From Ianthella basta (lineage: Eukaryota > Porifera > Demospongiae > Verongiida > Ianthellidae): a DNA stretch of 64,000 bases. Both the position numbers and the translations under genes were made by a program. Location of the stretch: the NCBI GenBank assembly GCA_964019415.1, contig OZ025887.1:2632806-2696805 (forward strand), read 5' to 3'. Below the pieces are notes generated by a model. That model saw nothing but the letters and a program-made list of their open reading frames with translations, was not told the origin of the DNA and searched no databases. Shown here piece after piece: positions 56,001 to 64,000 of the stretch (position 1 is the stretch's first letter; each line of letters begins with the position of its first letter).

Positions 56001-56615
56001 CATATGCACCTGGTTTTGTAAGAACTTTCTGTGATAATTGTGTGTGAAGTGATGTTCTGTGATACTGTGGCACCAAGTATATATGCCTATGAATGGCAGT
56101 GACGTGGTACATGTGGTGGCACCATGTGTACAGCGTAGTAGACTGATAAAGGTTTTAGTAGTGTTGTTGACATGTGGCCTTCCCCTCTCATGCTCCCAGG
56201 TCACCTTGAGAAGATGCAGCAAGAGCTCAAAGACTTGATAGATGACCAGGAGCCTCCTGTGCTGACCTCACCAGCACCTACTGCCAACAGTAAAACATTA
56301 AACCAGTCCATGGATGATGATGACTCCAAAGACCATGACTTGGGGGAGTTGGAGGGGCAGCCTGCTGAGCTGAACATTACTGCTCAGCACGAGGAAGAGG
56401 CCTCTGTCCAACAGCAACAGCAGCAGGAGCAGCAGGGTGATGGTAGTGGGTTGGGTAGTGGGGTTACGGAAGGTGAGAAGGGTGAGGGTGGGGGTGTGGA
56501 TGAGGTAAGTGACAGTGTTTCCAACCGTGTAGCAGTGGGTGTGGGAGAGGGAGATGAGACACCAGAGGCAGGGGCCAGTACACCAACTGGTTCGAACAAG
56601 ATGGACTCTGACTGA
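53048..56615 (+). CDS. PNN: Pinin (splicing-associated, exon junction/desmosome protein), short form
   Basis: Nuclear-speckle protein that joins the exon-junction complex as part of the ASAP/PSAP module and affects alternative splicing. Exons: 53048-53160, 54520-54591, 54674-54733, 54798-54864, 55131-55237, 55312-55393, 55555-55710, 55807-55945, 56200-56615; total 1212 nt, 403 aa. The N-terminus ELRLLQRSLEDARKSL...IHKLTGRKP matches the pinin N-terminal domain. The core RMLGMLLGTLQKFR, a charged coiled coil (residues about 165-240) and the FYLPRAHNKATSKLLES block match the pinin/SDK/memA domain. The tail is acidic and Gln-rich (QQQQQQEQQG), then Gly/Glu-rich, and ends at the TGA at 56613. Human PNN is 717 aa with a long Ser/Arg tail that is absent here. 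Confidence 0.9.
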
Positions 56616-56747
56616 AATGCTCACTACTAGCAATAAGTGTACATGACAAAAGTGCGCTCTGTCTTTTCAATGTAAAAGTAACAAACATTTAGATGCACTT
56701 TACACAGAGTGAACAAAGTTATTGTTGAATGCATTTGTACTGAGTCA

Positions 56748-57944
56748 TTAGCTGAGCACCTGTATGTGGAATGTAGTACCTGCACAGGGAGGGTGAGGGA
56801 GGGGGCATGTGAACTGTGAAGGTGGGGGAGTATTAGTCTAGCACACACTGGACTAGGGGAGTACTTTTCGTCAGCTAATGACCAGTACCCTCTGTGCAGA
56901 AATGAGCCTCCACAGTATCAAGAACAACTGGCCAGCATCTTGTCAGCCAGCATAAACTACCCCATGTGCACACTAGGATGGGGACTGTTAGCTTGCATGC
57001 ACACACATGGAGACGGTTTGCATCCATCAGTGCCTTACATCGAATTGCCTTGTGTTGTGTTTGTGCTTGGACCCTTGCGTTGAGGCCAGTGTTGGCCAGG
57101 GCTCCTCTCAATACTCCACAGGTGAAGGCGAGATACTGCAGAGAAATAGGATGAGACGTTTGATAGTAGTCCCAATCACGCTGCATGTAGTCAAGATGAC
57201 ACCATGGTGATAACAATATGTGCAAAGGAATGACAATAGGACTGCAAACTTAGTTTTCAAAAGCTAACTTCCATTGCATATGCATACATACAAAGTGGGT
57301 GATGTGATTGCTTGACTCTGTCATTTTGCTAAATCACTACACAGGCAACCTACAGCATTGCAACTGCGCTGTCCAGCAACAAAGGAAATCAACATTAATT
57401 GGCACTGGTACACTCACACTGTACCCTATCACCAATGCTATGATATGTATGGAGATATTGCACACGTTGCCACACCTCCCACCACTAAGCCCTGCATGTG
57501 TAAAGGCCTGTCTCAACAGGTGACAGCCTCACATACCAGCTGTGCGTGCTCTGCATACTGCTTTCCTGCGGATATCCTCTGCAGCAGACGAAAGTGCCGA
57601 TCTTCCAACACAAACACATCCTTGCGTTTATTTTTGCTCCGGCTGAGGTGTGGATGTTCTGAGGAATTGAAGAGGTATTGCCACATGCGTTTGGCCACGA
57701 ACTTCATGGTCTTCTCTGGCACGGACTCCTTATCGTCCTTCATGTGCCGCGTCTCCTCCTTCATCAACAACTCGCACACACTCTGTCCAACTCGAAAACC
57801 CAGCTTCTCAAGTTTCTCAGTGACTTCACCCTCGCCATCATCGGAGCACTTCGTCCGGAAATACTGTACAATTTCCATATGCAACAGCTCGAACAAGGTG
57901 AAGCTCACATCGCCACTGATCACTGGCTCGGAGCTCGCAGACAT
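56748..57944 (-). CDS. TRAPPC6B: TRAPP complex subunit 6 (Bet3-like fold)
   Basis: Core subunit of the TRAPP tethering complexes, which act as Rab1-type exchange factors in ER-Golgi traffic. Minus-strand exons: 57944-57537, 57135-57039, 56779-56748; 537 nt, 178 aa. Family blocks: FTLFELLHMEIVQYF, EKLEKLGFRVGQSVCELL, the MKFVAKRMWQYLFN region, VFVLEDRHFRLLQRISAGKQ and YLAFTCGVLRGALANTGLNA, ending CTTFHIQVLS, equivalent to the CKFQVMIQKL end of human TRAPPC6B. The human protein is 158 aa; the extra length is an N-terminal extension and a charged insert before VFVLED. The last exon is only 32 nt; its acceptor (CTGTGCAG) and the conserved FxIQV end support it. A and B paralogues cannot be told apart. 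Confidence 0.92.
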
Positions 57945-58116
57945 GATCGCGGGGGCGTGGCCTTAAAATCAATGTCGTAATTAACGGAGATGCCTCCCTA
58001 AAACCACGTCCTGCCGTTTCCTCAGGCTTCTGGAATATTCTCCTTCTCTATCGCTGCTGTTCTGTAGACAGTATATATTTCCTACCGTGGTGGAGCGTGT
58101 ATCTCTATACTGAAAG
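57945..58116. promoter_or_regulatory. Bidirectional promoter between TRAPPC6 and AHSA1
   Basis: Only 172 bp separate the divergent start codons, so the two 5' UTRs and promoters must share this stretch. A GC-box/KLF-like GGGGGCGTGGCC lies at 57951-57962, close to the TRAPPC6 start. No clear TATA box. Confidence 0.7.
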
Positions 58117-59111
58117 ATGGCGAAGTGGGGAGAAGGCGACCCGAGATGGATTGTCGAGGAGAGGCCAGATGCAACCAATGTCAATAACTGGCACTGGTGA
58201 GTTAGAGCGTGCTGCTATGCGTGTTAAGGCGTGTGGTCACGACACGCTCACCATCCCCTGTGCTTCTCCGACCCTAACAATTGGGTATGAGTGCATGAGG
58301 TGAAGTGTGGTAATGCGCACACACCTCTTCCTCTTTGCTGAACACGGTAGCCCACTCTATCAAGAGTCATTGGAAGTGGGTTGCGAAGTTTCATCGTCTC
58401 GGGCAGTTCCCCTATGCAGGGGCTGGCCAAAGAGGTTACAGTTTAGTGGAGCTAGAAGAAAACACAGGAGCGCTAGAGTTGGAATTATATTAGATGTGGC
58501 CTGCGTCTTTGAGTTTGTGGCTTGTGTCTTAGTCGCTTGCTTTCCACTTTATCTCCACACACCATCCCCCCACTTGGTGTGTGATAGCATTCATACCTAC
58601 AATGCCTACTTTGTCCTGTGCATGCAGCTTGCTTGGAAGTCCAAAGCAGCAATCCCTATACCAGTGGTTTGAAGTTATGTGAATGTGACTTGTTTAAAAA
58701 GTGTTATTCTAAGTATTGCCACCATCGTCACTTGTCCAGTCTCTGCTGACAGCAGGTCAGCTGGCCAGGCCTTGGTGTCATGATGGTTGAGCATGTACAG
58801 GTATTCATAGTCCGTGAAAGGTCATGTTCACAGTCCCTCAATTGTCTTCTGATACAGGACAGAGAAGAACGCCTCAGCATGGTCCACTGACATGCTGAAG
58901 GATCTTCTGAGTTCAGTGAGTGTGGATGATGCAGCTGGGACAGGCAAGGTGACAGAGGTGTCCTCTATCAGCGGAGAGGCATCTGCAAAGTGAGCTGTGT
59001 GGTGCACACTGTCATGTCACTAGTTTTAACACTTCAGTATATTCTCAGGCTACCTCATGTGGCTTTATTTTAGGCTCAGTCTTAAGGTTTTCATTAGGAT
59101 GTGTAGAATTA

Positions 59112-59198
<87 letters not shown>

Positions 59199-61730
59199 TG
59201 TGTGCGCGTGTGTGAAGTGCTCTTTCTGTGCATCCGCACTCACCACTCTACTACAAATGCCCTGCTTCTCTTGTTCAGCAATCGCAAAGGCAAGATCATC
59301 TTCTTCTATGAATGGGAGATCAAGCTGAAATGGAAGTCAGTCCCAGCTGACAGCGAACACTCTATCAAAGGAACAGTTGAAATACCCAATCTGAGTGAAG
59401 AGAATGACATTATGAATGATGTTGATGTGAGTCGTACACCTGCACACACTGCTAAGGATGGGTTTATGTCAGGTATATGCTGGGTATGTGTGTTTGGGGT
59501 AGGTAGGCTAAATAAGACTGTGACTGCTTCGGAGCCAGTGCAGCAGTCACCAATATTTATATGGGGAATTCTCTCCACTAGGTAACAGGTTGGATGTAGT
59601 GTGAAGAGGAGTAATGCTACGATAACACTCAGTAAAGACCTGCAAATTGAGGTGTGACTACAGTCCCATCACCTAGGGAGTAGGGAGTGTCAGACTTAGA
59701 AGTTAGACTCTGCATGGTAGTGACACCCTTTGGTACCCCAGCGGCTCTGGTACAGCTTAGCCTGCGGTGTGGGTAGAGCTGGCGTACGGGGTAGGCATTT
59801 AAACACTGAGCATGTGAATTCTGTCAGAAAGTGTGTGGGAGGAGTATAAGGTAGCAAAGAGAGAGGAAAAGCATGTGGTAAGGGAGGCAAAGGAGGCAAA
59901 CTGGGTAAGATGTGGAAAGCAGCTGCAAAAAAAATTCTTGAAAACTGAAGGGCATTTAGGAAGGAAGCGAAGAAGAAGGGAAGTTCAGGTACACTGAGAA
60001 CTGGAACTGAGGGAAAGGATGGCAGACTGTTGGCAGATATTGGTGAGGTGAAGAAGAGGTGGATGGAACATGTGAGTTGCTAGAAGGTGACGTGGGAGAT
60101 GTACAGTAGGTATGGTGTTGGGAGAAAGGGAGAGTGACAAAGAGTTGGAGGTAGAGATTACGGAAGAGGAGATCAGGATTGCTATAGCAAGACTGAAGAA
60201 GGGCAGAGCTGCTGGAGTGTGTGGTATACAGGGAGTAATGTTGAAGTCCGGAGGTGACACAACAGTGAGATGGTTGCATGTAATCTTCAATATGATGTGG
60301 GAGACAGGAAAAGCTCCTGAGGACTGGCATAAGGCAGTGATAGTTGCAATACATAAGAAAGAAAGCAAGAAGTTGTGTAGGAATTATAGAGGGATCAGTC
60401 TGCTCAGTATCATAGGCAAAGTATTTCTGAAGATTCTTGATGCCAGAATATGCCAGGTGACAAAAGTCAGGTGATGTAAAAGCGAATAGGCTTTAGAGTG
60501 GTGTAGAGACCAGATCTTTGTTATGAGGCAGTTGGCAGAGAAGACTATGGAGAAGGATGGTACAATGTATGCTTCATTCATTTCTGTGTGGTGTAGTAGC
60601 GTGCTGTGTGGTGTAGTAGTGTGCTGCCCCCCTCACTCTATTGGCACTGGTATGTGCGTATGCCCCACTCTATTCCTGCAGGTGATAGTGTCCACAGACA
60701 GTGAAGATGTGCCTGGTGCATATGAGATGAAGCAGATGTGGATTAGAGTTGGAACTCCTCTCATTAAGAAGCAACTAGCATTGTACCTAAAGAAGCTGGC
60801 AGATGGTTAGCCCCATCTCATATCATATATTGTAGTAGAATACTGGGTGCCATGGTAGTGCTACCTAGTGACAGTAGTGGCCTTGTACGTGTGGAGTGTA
60901 TTCATTGTACAGAGTTTGCTCAAGGCATGGTTCTGCCAACGGGAACTACAACGAACCACATGAATTCCTCTTCAAGTGGGCAGTCAACAGCTGGCCCGTC
61001 TCCATCTACCTCCACGGAGAGCCATGTTGAGTGCAGCCCGGCAGGCTCCACGGCGACCTCTGGTCTACACATCCCTACAAGGAAGTTGACTGGGGAGGAG
61101 GAGTTCCAGTGCGCCGCTGAAGACCTGTACCTTGCTCTTACTGAAAAGGAACGCGTGGAGGCCTTTACTAAGTCAGTTGCCCAGGTGGATGCTTCCCCTG
61201 GAGGGCAGTTTGTGCTGTTTGGAGGGAACATCTCAGGATCCTTTGTTGAGCTGGTAAGGATGGGGCTTATGTGTGAAGTGGTGAAGAAATGGCATCGGTG
61301 GGGTCATGAATGGGTGAAGTACAGGGTCTGGTCATTGTTGAGGGTGGCGTATAGCAAGTACATAATTATGCAAGTATGCATCTGTTACAGCTCTTCCAGC
61401 ATTAGCTATGATGACTTTGACTTTGCAGGTTCCAAACATGAGAATAGTCCAGCGATGGAGGATGAAAGGATGGCCAGATGGTAAGTGTCCTTGCTGCTGG
61501 CACTGCAGGATAGTGGTAGCTCATGAGTTGGCTGCCCTTCACCAATCCTCCCTGCAGGGCACTACTCTGAGGTGCGGTTGGAGCTAAAGCAAGAGGCAGC
61601 CTGCACCAAGCTGCTGTTCACACAGACAGGAATACCAGAAGCAGAGTATGACAGGGCAGCACAAGGATGGACACAGTACTACTGGCGAAGCATCCAGTCC
61701 ACCTTTGGGTACGGTGCCCAGTTGGTGTGA
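58117..61730 (+). CDS. AHSA1: Activator of Hsp90 ATPase (Aha1)
   Basis: Cytosolic co-chaperone that binds the middle and N domains of Hsp90 and stimulates its ATPase. Exons: 58117-58196, 58858-58989, 59279-59426, 60682-60805, 60913-61253, 61429-61480, 61558-61730; 1050 nt, 349 aa (human 338). The N-terminus MAKWGEGDPRWIVEERPDAT followed by NVNNWHWTEKNASAWS is nearly identical to the animal protein and includes the NxNNWHW element that boosts Hsp90 ATPase. The N domain continues with NRKGKIIFFYEWEIKLKWK and GTVEIPNLSEEN. After a Ser/Thr-rich linker (about residues 180-220), the C-terminal AHSA1/START-like domain has the blocks GGQFVLFGGNISGSFVEL, RWRMKGWPDGHYSEV and GWTQYYW..IQSTFGYGAQL. No lost residues. 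Intron 3 (59427-60681) carries a dead LINE. Confidence 0.96.
59116..59215 (+). repeat. (TG)n microsatellite in AHSA1 intron 2
   Basis: Pure TG from 59116 to 59190 followed by CGCG/TGTGCG variants to about 59215, TG on the sense strand, ending about 63 bp before the acceptor of exon 59279-59426. Confidence 0.96.
59840..60600 (+). mobile_element. Degenerate LINE reverse-transcriptase N-terminal half in AHSA1 intron 3
   Basis: Broken frames read KDGRLLADIGEVKKRWMEHV, then in 60112-60474 EEEIRIAIARLKKGRAAGV, GKAPEDWHKAVIVAIHKK and CRNYRGISLLSIIGKVFLKI, then FVMRQLAEKTMEKDGTMYAS near 60520-60590. This is the order of RT domains 0 to 3 of non-LTR elements. Stops and frame changes show it is dead. 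The YADD block is missing. Confidence 0.82.
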
Positions 61731-61956
61731 TCCAAGACATGGCCAAGAGATTGGAACTGTTCAGTTGTACACATACAAACACCTATTTATGACTTGAAAG
61801 GATGCAGTTAAAATTTTCGGTAAATGAGCTATTTAAAAGGAAGTTCAAGGAATTCAATCTTTGAATTCCTTGACTTCCTTTGCAGCTGCCTATTATCCTG
61901 CGTCTATGCTATGTAGGGTGCACGGTAGAGCCCGGGGCGTTAGCGGACCTCGCAAA

Positions 61957-63453
61957 ATGGCCGTCTCTGGTCAGGACAGTGAAGATTTGGCTGTTGCGGA
62001 GAGTTGTTTTAACGAAGGTATAGCCGGGATTAAAACCTTACCTTATTGGCCATAGCTGTAAAGTACTATGGTTGGCAGAGTCTTGCAATATCATTAAGGG
62101 CTGCGTTTTGCGCGCCACAGCTAGCCCCTAAGATTTTAATAGTGCTAAAGTAAATGTGCTCGCTCCATTACATGGTGTGCTCTTCATCGCGACACTGCAG
62201 ATTTATCACAAGTACCTTTTAGTGAGCTTCAGAAGGTGCAGGAGAAGATTGGTGCTAAGCAGTTCAGTGCCCTCCTAAGCCGGTCCACCCTCCCCAGACA
62301 GCCTGTGACACCCTCAGAGACTGGGGGCAAAGGCAGGCCTCGAGAAATGACGTCAAAGCAACCTGTGTCCCGGTACAGGCAGGTAGTGGCAGTGAGGAGG
62401 CAGCATGCAGTGGACCCTAGGTTCAGCGAGGAATATGGGCAGTTTGATGAGGGTAAGTTCCAGAAGGCTTATCAGTTTCTGGATGGTGTGCGTCAGAATG
62501 AGAAAGATGTTGTCTGTAAGGAGCTGAAGCAAGCAAAGAGTGAGAGCAAGAGGGCACAACTGACCGAGTTGCTGAAACAGCTGGTGAGTGTGTAGTGGTG
62601 GTGGTAGCAATAGAAGCACATTGAGTAGCAATGCTTTGTTGTACACTGACAGGAGTGCTACCCCACATGCATGGGGTAGTACTTTCTGTCCATGGTACAG
62701 GCTAGAGGCAGCAGGCCATGCCAGTAGCAGCTAAGCTGCATGTACAGATTGCTCTGTTCCTCTAGGCACACACTCACATACAGAGCATCCTGGATGCACA
62801 CAAAGTAATTAAGTGCACATTTGTAATCTGTCTTTGCAATCAGTGTCAGCTAACATTATGTGAAATGTGGCCAACTGTTTACCATATTATATCAATATAC
62901 GTACACATACATGAAGGAAAATTGGTGAAATGATAAGCCTCCCACAATACAATGTTCTAATCTTCAGTGGTTGTGATAATTTTATCTGCAAACCAGTACA
63001 ATGTCATATCATTAGACACATCCCCACCATTCCCTGCATCAGGAGGCAAAAGAGAAGGTACAGAAGAAGAGGGCAGAGGAGAAGCAACTGGCAAGGGAGC
63101 ACAACAAGATAGAGCAGCAACTCAGACGAAAGGGGAGGAGGCCATTTTTCATCAAAAAATGTGAGACTTGGAATTTTCTATGACTGCACTACATATCGTG
63201 GCACACCCAGTAGGGTCAAGTCTCAGGGACTTATTTAGGGTTTCCATGGTGATGGGGTGCAGGCTTGTTGTACTTTGATGTTTGTTTGCCGTCCTGTTGC
63301 ATGTGAATGTGTGCAGCATTGTCAAAGAAGATTGCACTGGCTCAGAAGTACAAAGCACTAAAGAGTGAGGGAAGGCTTGACAGATACATGGAGAAGAAGA
63401 GGAAGAAGAATGTGCAAAGGGACAGAAAGTCATTCCCCAGTACTAAAACATAG
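61957..63453 (+). CDS. RRP36: Ribosomal RNA processing protein 36 homologue
   Basis: Nucleolar factor for early pre-rRNA cleavage and 18S rRNA maturation (90S pre-ribosome). Exons: 61957-62017, 62201-62583, 63043-63160, 63317-63453; 699 nt, 232 aa (human 259). Family blocks: VPFSELQKVQEKIGAKQFSA, SKQPVSRYRQVVAV, the diagnostic VDPRFSEEYGQFDEGKFQKA with YQFLDGVR, then a Lys/Glu-rich coiled coil (KQAKSESKRAQLTELLKQL) and the C-terminal RRKGRRPFFIKK and KKIALAQKYKALKSEGRLDR with a basic tail (KKRKKNVQRDRKSF). The start is chosen at 61957 because it gives a short acidic N-terminus spliced in phase to the VPFSEL block. It starts 226 bp after the AHSA1 stop on the same strand. Confidence 0.93.
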
Positions 63454-63638
63454 CTACATGTACAGCTGTTCATTTCATTTACTATTATAGCACTTTCAGA
63501 GCTGTGTGCACACCTAATTCAAACTTCAGTGATAAGCTCCATTAAACCATGCGTGTATGACACTGCATTTTAAAGGCATTTGATGGGAATTTTAATACCG
63601 ATATTAGATAATTAATGCATTCACTAGTGGTTCATCTG

Positions 63639-63991
63639 TTATGACCTGGCTCCTGTGGTTCTCTTCCTTACTGCACCACCACCCTTCCTCTCCCCCCCTC
63701 TTGGACCAGCAGTAGGCACTGTGTCCCCTTCCTCCCCCCCTCTTGGACCAGCAGTAGGCACTGTGTCCCCTTCCTCCCCCTCTCTTGGACCAGCAGTAGG
63801 CACTGTGTCCCCTTCCTCCCCCTCTCTTGGACCAGCAGTAGGCACTGTGTCCCCTTCCTCCCCCTCATTCTTGAGTGGATCCTGCCCTGGTTTAGTGGCC
63901 ACACTGTCCCCACTTGTGCCAAACTCATTGATACGGCGAGGATCAACACGGTAGATCCACCGCTGATAGAGAAAAATGAAGAACACAATGT
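63639..63991 (-). CDS. CLPTM1: CLPTM1-family protein, last exon (3' end of gene)
   Basis: CLPTM1 is a multi-pass membrane protein of the ER/plasma membrane. Only the last exon is in the window, entered after TGTAG at 63992-63996. It encodes DIVFFIFLYQRWIYRVDPRR followed by INEFGTSGDS, nearly the same as the DIVFFIYLYQRWIYRVDPTR..NEFGMSG end of human CLPTM1, so the identity is clear even from this piece. The rest of the cytoplasmic tail is four copies of a 14-residue repeat (GEEGDTVPTAGPRE/G) and a basic Gly/Lys/Arg end with the stop at 63639. The human tail is also low complexity but different. Upstream exons lie beyond 64000. Confidence 0.92.
63701..63868. repeat. 42-bp coding tandem repeat in CLPTM1 tail
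   Basis: Four units beginning at 63701, 63743, 63785 and 63827 (TTGGACCAGCAGTAGGCACT on the plus strand). The period is a multiple of three, so copy-number change keeps the frame; units differ by one or two bases. Confidence 0.95.
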
Positions 63992-64000
63992 CTACAGGGA

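Noticed and set aside
60112..60474. Reverse-transcriptase frame considered as a host exon of AHSA1
   Set aside because: AHSA1 exons on both sides join in phase without it, and the sequence is a broken non-LTR RT.

Overview
The window is a piece of a nuclear genome from an animal. Every gene is split by many short GT-AG introns, the proteins are animal-type, and the introns are full of (TG)n arrays, fold-back elements, SINE-like units and decayed LINE copies. A compact, intron-rich early-branching invertebrate such as a sponge fits best, but that is inference and no species can be named from the sequence alone. Eight protein-coding genes can be modelled. In the complete models the exon lengths sum to a multiple of three with compatible splice phases.

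Region by region: (1) 1-9343, plus strand, the 3' part (13 exons, 631 aa) of a class IA PI3-kinase catalytic subunit (p110 beta/delta type); its 5' end lies outside the window. (2) 9930-44428, plus strand, a complete 59-exon gene for a giant fibrocystin-L (PKHD1L1) type I membrane protein of 5133 aa: signal peptide, about 14 IPT/TIG domains, PA14, four cupredoxin-like modules (two with an intact phytocyanin-type copper site), a LamG-like insert, two G8 plus beta-helix modules, a furin-type site, one transmembrane helix and a short tail. (3) 45929-50808, minus strand, mitochondrial ribosomal protein mL49 and the ATP-synthase-associated LRR protein DMAC2L/ATP5S, with transposon debris in and around them. 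(4) 53048-64000, a dense block: pinin (+), TRAPPC6 (-), AHSA1 (+), RRP36 (+) and the last exon of CLPTM1 (-). TRAPPC6 and AHSA1 are head to head with 172 bp between start codons. Pinin/TRAPPC6 and RRP36/CLPTM1 are tail to tail with 132 and 185 bp between stop codons.

Apart from PKHD1L1 the genes are housekeeping: lipid signalling (PI3K), mitochondrial translation and ATP synthase assembly (mL49, DMAC2L), splicing (pinin), vesicle tethering (TRAPPC6), Hsp90 co-chaperone (AHSA1), rRNA processing (RRP36) and a multi-pass membrane protein (CLPTM1). They do not form a shared pathway or operon. The most interesting items are the tandem blue-copper modules and LamG insert in the PKHD1L1 protein, the consistent TG-on-sense-strand orientation of the long intronic dinucleotide arrays, a terminal-inverted-repeat element that makes up nearly all of one mL49 intron, and modular fold-back elements that share a core with a tRNA-headed SINE-like unit. 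No CRISPR array, operon, functional tRNA or rRNA gene was seen.
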